The translations under genes were made by a program, and so were the position numbers. From IMG/VR virus record IMGVR_UViG_3300024520_000260, positions 1 to 35,048 of that record: a stretch of 35,048 bases of DNA; one strand, written 5' to 3'. This document shows positions 16,273 to 23,755 of this stretch, piece by piece (position 1 is the first letter of the stretch; each line of letters starts with the position of its first letter). The notes below the pieces were generated by a model. That model was not told where the DNA came from, searched no databases, and was given only the letters and a program-made list of their open reading frames with translations. Source of the DNA: a virus.

Positions 16273-16673
16273 TGGCTAAGAATATGAAGATTACTGGTGA
16301 AAAAGAAATTGCTAAGAATCTCGGCAAAGCTATTGCAGGTATTGAGGGTGACATTAGCAAAGGTTTAAAAGCAGCCGGTTTATTTATACTAGCAAAAGCG
16401 GTTCCGCTAACACCTAAAGAATTTGGCAACCTGAGAAATTCAACATATGAAAGTACATCTATTGGCTTGAATGGTCCTAAAATGACAGTAGGCTATACTC
16501 AAGAGTATGCACCACACGTGCACGAGATGCCAATGGTAAACCCCGGTAAACCTCGATCAGGTGATCGAAAGGGTACATATTGGGAGTCAGGTGAAAACAA
16601 GTTTTTAGAAAAAGCGGTTGTAAGAAATGTTACCGCTATTTTAAATGTCATTAAGAAGCGTGCAAAACGATGA
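16272..16673 (+). CDS. HK97 gp10-like tail completion protein
   Basis: A 133-aa protein starting MAKNMKITGEKEIAKNLGKAI at ATG 16272. It has the HK97-gp10 pattern: an N-terminal strand and helix with 'KEIAKNLGKAIAGIEGDISKGLKAAGLFILAKAVPLTPKEFGNLRNS', a strand 'KMTVGYTQEYAPHVHEMP' and a C-terminal 'FLEKAV...ILNVIKKRAKR'. These proteins act at the head-tail junction or in tail termination. It is translationally linked on both sides (TAATG and an ATGA-type overlap). Confidence 0.8.
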   Translation: MAKNMKITGEKEIAKNLGKAIAGIEGDISKGLKAAGLFILAKAVPLTPKEFGNLRNSTYESTSIGLNGPKMTVGYTQEYAPHVHEMPMVNPGKPRSGDRKGTYWESGENKFLEKAVVRNVTAILNVIKKRAKR

Positions 16674-17068
16674 GTAATGCACCCTCGTTTGATATCATGA
16701 CATTGTTGGGTGCTAATGGTTTCGGCACGATAGGCACAGATTTATTTTGCTTGATGTGGAATCCAGGCACAGACAAACAAACGTTGGTAATGGACTCAGA
16801 AGGTTTTGACACAGAACAAAAGGACCAGTATGAGCAACCTGGTTTTCAGATTTTAGTAAGAGGTGACAAAAGAGAATCACCGAAAATTGTACATGATCGA
16901 GCTAGGCTGATATGGTTGTTTATAAAGGATTCAAGCGATTCAGTAACAATCAATAGTGTTGAGTATCTTGGTTTTGAGCTGTCCGGTAATATGGTTACAC
17001 TGGGTAAAGATGAAAACGAACGGTTTACTTATAGTATGAATTTTTTTACTTATCGAAACCCTGAATAG
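16670..17068 (+). CDS. Tail terminator-like minor protein
   Basis: A 132-aa alpha/beta protein: 'SFDIMTLLGANGFGTIGTDLFCLMWNPG', 'PGFQILVRGDKRESPKIVHDRARLIWLFIKDSSD' and 'YLGFELSGNMVTLGKDENERFTYSMNFFTYRNPE'. The two final strands, the 'Q.~vRg' strand and its place just before the tail tube gene match the 'minor capsid protein'/tail terminator family that caps the tail tube and limits its length. Overlaps the gp10-like gene by 4 bases. Confidence 0.75.
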   Translation: MSNAPSFDIMTLLGANGFGTIGTDLFCLMWNPGTDKQTLVMDSEGFDTEQKDQYEQPGFQILVRGDKRESPKIVHDRARLIWLFIKDSSDSVTINSVEYLGFELSGNMVTLGKDENERFTYSMNFFTYRNPE

Positions 17069-17079
17069 GAGCGTAGAAC

Positions 17080-17502
17080 ATGTCGAATAATTTGAAGGGT
17101 CGCACGTTATTGCTGGAAATTTTTGATAGCGGTGTATGGAAAAAAATAGGAGGTGTCAAGACTAAATCAAATAGCCGTGATAATCCGGTTGCAGACGCCA
17201 CAAGCTCAAGCACACCTGGTTCCAGTAATGAAACTGAAGCGTGTTTCACCGGTTTTGCTACTGAGACAATTGAAGCAAGCGGTATCCCTGATACACGGTC
17301 AGGTGCAGCATTGCTTGCATATAAAGTGCTTGCAAGCTTGGCTCATAATGCCGTGCCAGTTGCTACACTTCGATTCAGCAACGCACTTGAACAGATTTCA
17401 GGTGACTGGATTATCACTAATTGGGAATCGTCTGGCGAAGAAACTGATTTAGTAGCTTTCAGTTGTTCTTTCCAGAATGAGGGTGAACTGAGCTATAGCT
17501 AA
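17080..17502 (+). CDS. Major tail tube protein
   Basis: A 140-aa protein of the small tail tube type: 'KGRTLLLEIFDSGVWKKIGGVKTKSNSRDN' (opening strands with the G-x-R-x-x-x 'K.~s~~' loop), 'CFTGFATETIEASGIPDTRSGAALLAYKVLASLAHNAV' (helix and linking region) and 'GDWIITNWESSGEETDLVAFSCSFQNEGELSYS' (final strands with the typical 'vts~~~~~~~~~~~~~s~tl~~~G~i'). It polymerises as hexamer rings around the tape measure. It is followed at once by the triplicated cassette, whose products may decorate this tube. Confidence 0.85.
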   Translation: MSNNLKGRTLLLEIFDSGVWKKIGGVKTKSNSRDNPVADATSSSTPGSSNETEACFTGFATETIEASGIPDTRSGAALLAYKVLASLAHNAVPVATLRFSNALEQISGDWIITNWESSGEETDLVAFSCSFQNEGELSYS

Positions 17503-17512
17503 TAGGAGGTGA

Positions 17513-17872
17513 ATGATGGCACATTTGCCGATTCAGAAAGTGTTTGTGTCTGCTACTATACTCGGTGCAGGCATGGTTGCAGCTAGCGCAGGTGGTGATA
17601 CATTTGACAGTCATGAGGGTGTGTTCGTCCATGCATTGAACGAAAGTGGTGGCGACATCACTATCACGATTGAAGCAGTAGACCTTGAGATACCTACAAG
17701 CGAGGGCGGTAGTAGGTCAGTAGTTGACATGGTTGTCACTGTACCTATCGCAGTTGTTGAAGGTGTATTTTTCCAAGTACCTCCTGCATATATTTCAGGT
17801 GGTGTCGTTTCAATGGTGTACTCAAGTGTAACTGATATTACAGTGGGTATATTCGAGGTGAAGCATGACTAA
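17513..17872 (+). CDS. Tail-region paralog A1 (cassette copy 1)
   Basis: A 119-aa beta-rich protein starting MAHLPIQKVFVSATIL. Key blocks are 'SAGGDTFDSHEGVFVHALNESGGDITITIEAVD', 'VTVPIAVVEGVFFQVPPAYISGGVVSMVYSSVTDITVGIFEV'. The GDTFD...G.FVH..N..G..ITITI core followed by 'F.VPPAY' and 'G.V.M.YSS' recalls small phage proteins with a 'GD.F.n.G.tfl.vkN' pattern. It has AGGAGGTG as SD and overlaps the next gene by 8 bases. It is three residues shorter than A2 and A3. Probably a tail or head decoration subunit. Confidence 0.75.
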   Translation: MMAHLPIQKVFVSATILGAGMVAASAGGDTFDSHEGVFVHALNESGGDITITIEAVDLEIPTSEGGSRSVVDMVVTVPIAVVEGVFFQVPPAYISGGVVSMVYSSVTDITVGIFEVKHD

Positions 17873-18233
17873 ATTAGCACATCAAATAGTTAGCCAAACC
17901 GATCAAGTAGTTACAATGGTTTCTGCAAGTGCGAGCGGTGATACTTTTGATAATATTCCAGGTACATTTGTCTATATTGAAAACGGTGATGCATTTATAA
18001 GAACTATCACCATTGAACCTTCAGAATCGTCAATTTCAGGCAATAAATCAGGCGGAATGCTTGTGGCAGATATTGATTTAGACGTACCGGCTTTTTCTGG
18101 TGGAGTAAGAGGTAAGTTATTATTTGCAGTACCTTCAATATATCAGAATGCAAAGGGTGTGGTCGAAATGACATACAGCGATGAAAGTGGTCTGATTGTC
18201 GGTGTTGCACGTGTTGACCAAAATCAGTTATAA
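17865..18233 (+). CDS. Tail-region paralog B1 (cassette copy 1)
   Basis: A 122-aa beta-rich protein starting MTKLAHQIVSQTDQVV. Its core 'ASASGDTFDNIPGTFVYIENGDAFIRTITIEP' aligns with the A-type core, and 'LLFAVPSIYQNAKGVVEMTYSDESGLIVGVARV' aligns with the A-type 'VPPAY...G.V.M.YSS' end, so A and B are related. B differs by a hydrophilic 'SGNKSG' loop and the ending 'VARVDQNQL'. Start overlaps A1; SD GAGGTGA is inside the end of A1. Confidence 0.75.
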   Translation: MTKLAHQIVSQTDQVVTMVSASASGDTFDNIPGTFVYIENGDAFIRTITIEPSESSISGNKSGGMLVADIDLDVPAFSGGVRGKLLFAVPSIYQNAKGVVEMTYSDESGLIVGVARVDQNQL

Positions 18234-18246
18234 CGGAGGGTGAATT

Positions 18247-18615
18247 ATGGCACATTTGCCAATTAATAAAGTTGAGCGTGCTAGCCTAGACTTGCAAATG
18301 AATTCTATATTACTGAATGCCGCAAGTGCAGGTGGTGATACATTTAACAGCCATGAGGGTGTGTTTGTTCGCGCAGTCAATGATAGTGGTGGAAACATCA
18401 CTATCACCATTGCAGCGGTGGACACACTTATCCCTACCAGTGACGCTGGTGCGAGATCAGTCAACGATATGACTGTTGTGGTGCCTACTGCAACCAGCAA
18501 CGGCATATATTTTGAAGTGCCCCCTGCATTCATTGGTTTAGGTGGCATAGTCACAATGACTTACAGCACTGAAGTTGGTTTATTCTTGACTGTAATGGAG
18601 GTGAACCATGACTAA
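18247..18615 (+). CDS. Tail-region paralog A2 (cassette copy 2)
   Basis: A 122-aa protein with the same start (MAHLPINKV) and core as A1: 'SAGGDTFNSHEGVFVRAVNDSGGNITITIAAVDTLIPTSDAGARSVNDMTVVVP', then 'YFEVPPAFIGLGGIVTMTYSTEVGLFLTVMEV'. The stretch after MAHLPINKV (ERASLDLQMNSIL) differs strongly from A1 and A3, whereas the GDTF and VPPA blocks stay constant, which indicates a fixed fold with a variable N-terminal segment. SD is GGAGGG 8-9 bases upstream. Confidence 0.75.
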   Translation: MAHLPINKVERASLDLQMNSILLNAASAGGDTFNSHEGVFVRAVNDSGGNITITIAAVDTLIPTSDAGARSVNDMTVVVPTATSNGIYFEVPPAFIGLGGIVTMTYSTEVGLFLTVMEVNHD

Positions 18616-18976
18616 ACTAGTGTATCAGTATATAAGTCAAACTAACATTGCACTAACAATGGCCAATGCTGCCTCCAGTGGGGATACATTTGATAATTTA
18701 CCTAAAACATTTGTTCATGTTGAAAATTCAAATGTTGCAAACAGAACAATTACTGTTAAGCCGCGAATTGATGAAAGTGCAGGTAATAAATCAGGTGTAA
18801 TTCCACTAGTGGATTTAACTATTGTGGTTGACGCCTCGTCCGGTGGTGATCCAGGGTTAAGGGTGTTTTCAATACCACCCGCATATCAAAGTGCAAAAGG
18901 TGTTGTTAAAATGACTTACAGTGATAGCAGTGGGTTAACAGTGGCGGTTGCTCGTGTCAATAGACAGCAGTTATAA
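18608..18976 (+). CDS. Tail-region paralog B2 (cassette copy 2)
   Basis: A 122-aa B-type protein: 'MTKLVYQYISQTNIALTMANAASSGDTFDNLPKTFVHVENSNVANRTITVKP', then 'GNKSGVIPLVDLTIVVD', and 'FSIPPAYQSAKGVVKMTYSDSSGLTVAVARVNRQQL'. It keeps the B-specific GNKSG loop and QQL ending. Basic residues (KPRIDES) replace the acidic/polar ones of B1 at the same place, so surface charge differs between copies. Overlaps A2 by 8 bases. Confidence 0.75.
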   Translation: MTKLVYQYISQTNIALTMANAASSGDTFDNLPKTFVHVENSNVANRTITVKPRIDESAGNKSGVIPLVDLTIVVDASSGGDPGLRVFSIPPAYQSAKGVVKMTYSDSSGLTVAVARVNRQQL

Positions 18977-18989
18977 CGGAGGGTGAGTT

Positions 18990-19358
18990 ATGGCACATTT
19001 GCCAATTAATAAAGTTACATCAGGTGCAGGTGTATCGGGTAATCCGTTAGTAGCTGGCATGGTGTCGGCTGAATCAAGCGGTGATACGTTTGACAGTCAC
19101 GAGGGTGTGTATGCACATGCTGAAAATGATGGTGGGGCTGACATCACTATCACGATTAAACCTATTGCTGTTGACATTCCAACGAGTGAGGCACAGCGAA
19201 GAGTCATCGCTGATATGACCGTAGTTGTACCTTATACATCAGATGTAGGTGTATTTTTCGAAGTACCCCCCGCATACATAAGCGGTGGAAAAGTAAAAAT
19301 GAAATATTCAAGTGTAACTGGTTTAACAATCGGTGTATTTGAGGTGACTAATGACTAA
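18990..19358 (+). CDS. Tail-region paralog A3 (cassette copy 3)
   Basis: A 122-aa A-type protein: 'MAHLPINKVTSGAGVSGNPLVAGMVSAESSGDTFDSHEGVYAHAENDGGADITITIKP', then 'ADMTVVVPYTSDVGVFFEVPPAYISGGKVKMKYSSVTGLTIGVFEV'. Its ending is closest to A1 (PPAYISGG, YSSVT), while its start and SD are closest to A2 (MAHLPINKV, GGAGGGTGA). This mosaic is consistent with recombination or gene conversion between copies. Confidence 0.75.
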   Translation: MAHLPINKVTSGAGVSGNPLVAGMVSAESSGDTFDSHEGVYAHAENDGGADITITIKPIAVDIPTSEAQRRVIADMTVVVPYTSDVGVFFEVPPAYISGGKVKMKYSSVTGLTIGVFEVTND

Positions 19359-19719
19359 GTTTACACATCAACATGTCAGTCAAGAAAACAATACGTTATC
19401 AGGTCAAGCGGCTACACCTAGTGATACATTCGATAATGTACCGGGAACGTTTGTCTATGTTCAAAATGCAGATACACTTGCGACTAGAACGATTACAATT
19501 AGCGCACAGACTACACCGATTACCGGCAACGAATCAGGTGCAATATCACTGCCTGATTTGACAGTAGTTGTTCCCATGGCAGTAGGAAGTGAAACAGGTA
19601 AGCATATGTTTTCTGTGCCACCTGCCTATCAAAATTTAGCAGGTGTAGTCACCATGGGTTATGATGATGAAACAGACCTTGTGGTAGGTGTTGCACGTGT
19701 TGACAGGCAGCAATTATAA
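19351..19719 (+). CDS. Tail-region paralog B3 (cassette copy 3)
   Basis: A 122-aa B-type protein: 'MTKFTHQHVSQENNTLSGQAATPSDTFDNVPGTFVYVQNADTLATRTITISAQ', 'GNESGAISLPDLTVVVP', 'FSVPPAYQNLAGVVTMGYDDETDLVVGVARVDRQQL'. It is the last cassette gene and ends directly against the tail chaperone gene (TAA then ATG with no gap). The conserved glycine before DTF is replaced by proline-serine (TPSDTF), the only copy to do so. Confidence 0.75.
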   Translation: MTKFTHQHVSQENNTLSGQAATPSDTFDNVPGTFVYVQNADTLATRTITISAQTTPITGNESGAISLPDLTVVVPMAVGSETGKHMFSVPPAYQNLAGVVTMGYDDETDLVVGVARVDRQQL

Positions 19720-20223
19720 ATGAAAAGTAAATTACAAGGCTATGAAGAGGTTGACAGCGAAGGTTTAATTTATATTTTCCGGTCAAACTTTCAATTCATT
19801 ATGGCATTAAATGAAGTATCCGAATTTGACGCTATAGAAATAGCTGAAAAAGTGAATACATATGACCCTGAATGTATACGCGATGTATTGATTGCATCAC
19901 TGCATTGTCGCGATGGTGTTGGTACTAATGAAATCAGCATGGAAGATAAAAAATCTATTATTGAGGATTTTATCACACTACACGGGTTACAAGAATGTTG
20001 TATTCTGGCACAAAGTTTGATAACGCATTCAATGATTGGTAGCCTTAAAAAAAAACAAATCGAAGAGAACCAGACAGTATCAGGGATGATAAACGGGTTG
20101 CTATTTTCCCCGTGGCAGAATTTAAAAAATCATGCATTGCTATGGGCGTATGTATCGATGATTTTTATAGCCTTACAATGTACGACTACCAAGATATATC
20201 CGCTGCTCACTGCATTAAATTAG
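19720..20223 (+). CDS. Tail assembly chaperone, upstream frame
   Basis: A 167-aa protein placed between tail tube genes and the tape measure, the usual place of the G/GT-type chaperone pair. Residues 1 to about 112 look like a real helical domain ('LIYIFRSNFQFIMALNEVSEFDAIEIAEKVNTYDPECIRDVLIASLHCRDG'). Past the A9 run (codons 110-112) the zero frame carries on for 55 residues, but its last 30 or so (LLWAYVSMIFIALQCTTTK) look less protein-like, while the overlapping -1 frame holds the next gene. As in other siphoviruses, a fraction of ribosomes probably shifts to make a longer chaperone. It follows B3 with no gap and no clear SD of its own. Confidence 0.7.
   Translation: MKSKLQGYEEVDSEGLIYIFRSNFQFIMALNEVSEFDAIEIAEKVNTYDPECIRDVLIASLHCRDGVGTNEISMEDKKSIIEDFITLHGLQECCILAQSLITHSMIGSLKKKQIEENQTVSGMINGLLFSPWQNLKNHALLWAYVSMIFIALQCTTTKIYPLLTALN
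20047..20055 (+). promoter_or_regulatory. Candidate -1 ribosomal frameshift site (A9 run)
   Basis: Nine A bases are read in the chaperone frame as AAA AAA AAA before CAA. A -1 slip on the second and third AAA gives full re-pairing of both tRNAs. The -1 frame is open from 20049 (its last stop is TAA at 20046-20048) to 20306. The product would be about 195 aa. The same pattern could also reflect a homopolymer sequencing error. Slippage further on, at TTTTCCCC (20104-20111), is possible but pairs less well. Confidence 0.5.
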
Positions 20224-20306
20224 GATTGCGTGAAGATGGGAGCGACCCGGACACAATGAACCTTGATGATTTAGATGATTTAGAGCGGTCAATGGGGAGA
20301 ATATAA
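20112..20306 (+). CDS. Tail assembly chaperone, -1 frame extension (T-like)
   Basis: The open frame contains 'AEFKKSCIAMGVCIDDFYSLTMYDYQDISAAHCIKLG', which has the look of the downstream chaperone domain (C..MG...DDF..LT..EY). It lies in the -1 frame relative to the upstream chaperone and overlaps it by 112 bases. As a free-standing gene it would begin at GTG 20112 or ATG 20142, but neither has a clear SD, so it is best read as the C-terminal part of a frameshift fusion entered near 20047-20055. It ends one base before the tape measure ATG. Confidence 0.6.
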   Translation: MAEFKKSCIAMGVCIDDFYSLTMYDYQDISAAHCIKLGLREDGSDPDTMNLDDLDDLERSMGRI

Positions 20307-20307
20307 A

Positions 20308-22317
20308 ATGGCGTTAAAATTAGGCACGTTGTTTTATGAATTCGGCGCAAACACTTCTAAGCTGAAAAAAGCACAGAAAGAAGTAATCACCACTAATAAA
20401 AAAGTTTCTAACAGTTTTAGCAGTTTAGGCACTGTTATTGCTGGCGTGTTAAGCATTGAAACTGCCCGACGTGTGTTAATGATTGCAGATGGTATGACTC
20501 GTTTGAAAGGTCGTATTGATACACTGACGAAAAGTCAAAAAGAATCATCCAGGGTATTCAATGAATTAGTTGCTACTGCCAATGAACTTGGAATAGAACT
20601 TAATGGTGTGGTATCCGCGTTTCAACGTTTTGCACTGGTTAAAGATATCGTAGGTGCTAGCAATGCGCAAACGTTGCAGTTCACTGAGAATATTCAAAAG
20701 CTCGGCATTGTTTCCGGTGCCACCGGGCAAGAAATTACAAGTACTTCTATCCAGATCGGGCAAGCGCTCGCTAATAACTTCGAAGCTGCAGCACAGGAAA
20801 TAAACTCAATCAATGAGCAGATGCCGGAAGTGGCGCGAGCGGTTGAACGGAGTTTAAAACTGCAAGCTGGCAGTTTCAAAAAAGCGGTGACATCAGGCAA
20901 AGTGACATCAGAACAATTTTTTAATGCTATCCTGCAACAGACTGATTTGATCAATGAAAAATTTGCTAAATTGCCGGTAACTATTGAACGTGCAACGGCA
21001 ATGCTTGCCACTAATTTTGCAGTAGCGTTGACTGAAGCTGACGACATTCTTGGTACTACACAAGCTATAGCTGAAAGCTTGCAAGGTGGCGCAAAGATCA
21101 TAGCCACTGATTTTAGTGATGTGTTGATACACCTTCGAACAGGGTTTATACAGTTATTCGGTGAACTTGATAAAGGTATGATTAATTTCCAAAAATCAAC
21201 CCGTGGTTTTGTCGTTAACTTAGGTTTAGCCATTCAAAATGTCTTAGGGTTGCAAACAGCCGGTAGCTTGAAACGACTTGCCGAAATAGAAAATGAACGC
21301 AAAGCAGAATTACAAGGTGCAAAAGATGCTACAGCCGGTTTACTTGCTGAATTAGAAAAACGTAGAATAGCAAGAGCTGCAGCACGCAAAAAAGCAGACG
21401 ATGAGCGCAATACACCTGTGATTGCCCGGTTAGATAATGAAGCAAACAAAGTCGAGGGTCTTAAAGGTGGTACAGGTGATGTTGAAAACAAAGCACTTGA
21501 TTCTATCGTCAAATCAATGGCAAGTGAGACACAGGCTATTGAATTAGCCTTACTTGATCGTGAAAGTAAAATATTAAAACTTGAGGGTATTACAGAGGCC
21601 AAACGATTCGAGCTACTTACACAGTCTGCAGCTATACGTAATAAACAAATAGCGGAATTAGAAGCGGCAAACCAGCAAGCAGCATTTACCGCTGCGCAGA
21701 ATTTCGGTAACACATTAAATAGTGCCATGCGTGCAACCGGCAAAGAAGGTACTGCAATAGCCAAAACAATATTCCTAGCAAATAAAGCTGTTTATGTAGC
21801 AAGTATTATTGCAGCAACACAAGCGGCTGCAGCAAATGCATCAGTTACTGCATCCGTTGCTGGTCCACTGGGTTATTTTACAACCAAAGCGGGTATACTC
21901 ACAAGTGGTTACGCAAGTGCTGCAGCGGTAGCGGGTATGGCCGTTGGTAGCGTTGCTGGCGGTCGTCAGTCAGGCGGTCGCGTATTCCCCGGTGCAATGC
22001 ATCCGATTAATGAAAACGGTGATCCTGAACTATTACAGCAAGGTGCACGGCAGTTTCTGCTACCTGGTAACAAATCTGGTAATGTAACCGCGTTGAAAGA
22101 CGGTGCAACCGGTGGCGCACCTAAAATTGTGATCAATAACAATGCAGCCGGTGTTGATGTTGATGTGGTGAGCATCACCCGTGATGAAGTGCAAATTATG
22201 ATCAATCAAGGTAATAAAGCAACCGAAAACAAAATCAATGCCGGTTTAGCACGCGGTCAAGGTCCTACATCACGAGCGCTGAGATCAGGTTTTGATACAC
22301 AAAGGAATTTAGGCTAA
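20308..22317 (+). CDS. Tape measure protein
   Basis: A 669-aa protein with the N-terminal tape measure domain (tape_meas_nterm type): 'MLIMADGMTRLKGRIDTLTKSQKESSRVFNELVATANELG'-like region from about residue 50, then 'VVSAFQRF', 'GATGQEITSTSIQIGQALANN', 'SINEQMPEVARAVERSL'. The middle is charged and coiled-coil-like (RKAELQGAKDATAGLLAELEKRRIARAAARKKADDE). A hydrophobic Ala/Gly-rich stretch near 485-560 could cross the host membrane during DNA entry. At about 1.5 angstrom per residue the tail would be near 100 nm. No peptidase motif is seen inside it. Confidence 0.9.
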   Translation: MALKLGTLFYEFGANTSKLKKAQKEVITTNKKVSNSFSSLGTVIAGVLSIETARRVLMIADGMTRLKGRIDTLTKSQKESSRVFNELVATANELGIELNGVVSAFQRFALVKDIVGASNAQTLQFTENIQKLGIVSGATGQEITSTSIQIGQALANNFEAAAQEINSINEQMPEVARAVERSLKLQAGSFKKAVTSGKVTSEQFFNAILQQTDLINEKFAKLPVTIERATAMLATNFAVALTEADDILGTTQAIAESLQGGAKIIATDFSDVLIHLRTGFIQLFGELDKGMINFQKSTRGFVVNLGLAIQNVLGLQTAGSLKRLAEIENERKAELQGAKDATAGLLAELEKRRIARAAARKKADDERNTPVIARLDNEANKVEGLKGGTGDVENKALDSIVKSMASETQAIELALLDRESKILKLEGITEAKRFELLTQSAAIRNKQIAELEAANQQAAFTAAQNFGNTLNSAMRATGKEGTAIAKTIFLANKAVYVASIIAATQAAAANASVTASVAGPLGYFTTKAGILTSGYASAAAVAGMAVGSVAGGRQSGGRVFPGAMHPINENGDPELLQQGARQFLLPGNKSGNVTALKDGATGGAPKIVINNNAAGVDVDVVSITRDEVQIMINQGNKATENKINAGLARGQGPTSRALRSGFDTQRNLG

Positions 22318-23237
22318 TGGCTGAAACATTCCCGGTTACATTAGCGGGTGCTTTATTCAGTGCACTGCAAGTAGGTGAGCAAGCATCAACGCGCACCGAC
22401 AATAGTGAGATAGGTCCTGCTACTTATCAATTATTGTCGTTGAACGGTCCCACTGATTTCCAGGTAACCTGGTTATTTTATCCGTTCGATTTTCAGGTGT
22501 TTGAAGGTTGGTGGCGCTATGATCTATTGAAAGGTGCAAACTCATTTGATATTGATTTACCGGTTGGTGCAGGTATTAAATCGCACGAGTGTAATTTTAC
22601 CGGTGATCCGCCCTACACGGTGACATATCAAGGGCGATTGGTGCGAGTGTCTGCCACACTTCGCGCACTGGCAAAGCAGTATGTCAGTGAAGATGATTAC
22701 GACGATATATTAATACTTGCGGATTTAATTACTGACAAAAATAAAATGCCAGTGATTAAGCAGATTTTGCAAACATCAGGTACTATTCTTCCTAACGGTT
22801 GGCAGGATATAGATTATGGCACTGACACTGAAGGTATTGACTTATTGTGTCCACTGGTAACTGTGCGTCCCACTGGTTCACCTGATCATGATTTCGGCAC
22901 ACAGTCTGCACCGTTTAATGTCATATCGTCAGCTATACCGATTACAGGTTGTCAGGTGGTATATTGGGAAATCGATGTGGCAGGTACGCCTAGTCTTGTA
23001 ACTTTTACATTCGGCAGTCTATACGCCCCTGGTAATTCATTCAATCTGTATATTTTTAATAATGTAGGTACATTGGTGGGTGAAATACTCAAGGTTGATA
23101 TGGCAATCGGTACGATAACCTTTGAATCAGAAGCATTCGGTGTATTCGGTGTAGGCACTTGGACAGCGGTTGCAGTAGGTAACACCAGTGATGATATTGA
23201 CACAACCGGTATTGCCTGCAGGGCGATTATAGTGTAA
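22317..23237 (+). CDS. Distal tail/minor tail protein
   Basis: A 306-aa protein starting on TAATG after the tape measure. It has an N-terminal tail-hub-like region: 'YQLLSLNGPTDFQVTWLFYPFDFQVFEGWWRYDLLKGANSFDIDLPVGAGIKSHECNFTGDPPYTVTYQGRLVRVSATL', the pattern of the minor tail proteins encoded just after tape measure genes in phages of this type. The C-terminal half from about residue 180 is a separate beta-rich domain (TPSLVTFTFGSLYAPGNSFNLYIFN), perhaps a carbohydrate-binding addition. Likely builds the ring at the tail end. Confidence 0.7.
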   Translation: MAETFPVTLAGALFSALQVGEQASTRTDNSEIGPATYQLLSLNGPTDFQVTWLFYPFDFQVFEGWWRYDLLKGANSFDIDLPVGAGIKSHECNFTGDPPYTVTYQGRLVRVSATLRALAKQYVSEDDYDDILILADLITDKNKMPVIKQILQTSGTILPNGWQDIDYGTDTEGIDLLCPLVTVRPTGSPDHDFGTQSAPFNVISSAIPITGCQVVYWEIDVAGTPSLVTFTFGSLYAPGNSFNLYIFNNVGTLVGEILKVDMAIGTITFESEAFGVFGVGTWTAVAVGNTSDDIDTTGIACRAIIV

Positions 23238-23755
23238 TGGCTGCTATAGATGATCATATAAAATTCTTAGCAAACAAACCGCCTCATGAGCGAGAATACC
23301 GTACACTAGAATTTTATCACGTTGATTTTCCATCACCACTTAGATTTGTTAAAGATTTTACTGACATTGACTTTACATTAGAGTCAACCGCACCACGTGA
23401 CCCAAGTACACTGCAATCGTTTGCAGCACTGAGCATGTCAATTGTTGAACCGGCTGAAAATCTTGACGGTGTTCAAATATTAACTTGCAGTATTGGCGCA
23501 ACTAATGATTTCCTACAGGATCAACTAAACTTAATCACCCCTGCAAACGTATTTGAACCTGTTGAAGTAATTTATAGGAAATACTATAGCGGTAACCTAA
23601 CAGAACCTGTAAAAGTATTATATTTGTCAATGACATCAGTTGAAATGCAAGGATATACAAAGAACAGTATTATCGCGGAGGATCAAGATATTGCAAGCAA
23701 ATCATCAGGTGAGCTTTACACCCTTGACCGATTCCCAACGATTAGAAATTTATAA
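23237..23755 (+). CDS. DUF1833 minor tail protein (lambda gpL-like)
   Basis: A 172-aa protein with the DUF1833 signature: 'REYRTLEFYHVDFPSPLRFVKDFTDIDFTLES' (the 'E.yHPdf.~p.rvv~d~~d' type opening), then 'ALSMSIVEPAENLDGVQILTCSIGATNDFL' and 'PVEVIYRKYYSGNLTEPV...YLSMTSVEM'. Members sit beside NlpC/P60 and J-like genes and play the gpL role at the tail tip. It starts on TAATG after the previous gene and its end overlaps the peptidase gene. Confidence 0.78.
   Translation: MAAIDDHIKFLANKPPHEREYRTLEFYHVDFPSPLRFVKDFTDIDFTLESTAPRDPSTLQSFAALSMSIVEPAENLDGVQILTCSIGATNDFLQDQLNLITPANVFEPVEVIYRKYYSGNLTEPVKVLYLSMTSVEMQGYTKNSIIAEDQDIASKSSGELYTLDRFPTIRNL

Larger units (their letters stand above)
17513..19719 (+). 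repeat. Three tandem copies of a two-gene cassette
   Basis: Genes A and B repeat three times: A starts at 17513, 18247 and 18990; B starts at 17865, 18608 and 19351. B copies are exactly 743 bases apart, A2 and A3 also 743, while A1 is 9 bases shorter. The DNA around the starts is nearly identical (GGAGGGTGA then the MAHLPI codons in A; GAGGTGA then MTK in B), and each A/B pair overlaps by 8 bases, but the interiors have diverged. This points to old tandem duplication followed by diversification. Confidence 0.92.

Noticed and set aside
20694-21764. Two long minus-strand open frames (179 and 176 aa) opposite the tape measure gene
   Set aside because: They are Ala/Ser/Leu-rich mirror frames of a strongly coding gene, without SD sites or recognisable motifs.
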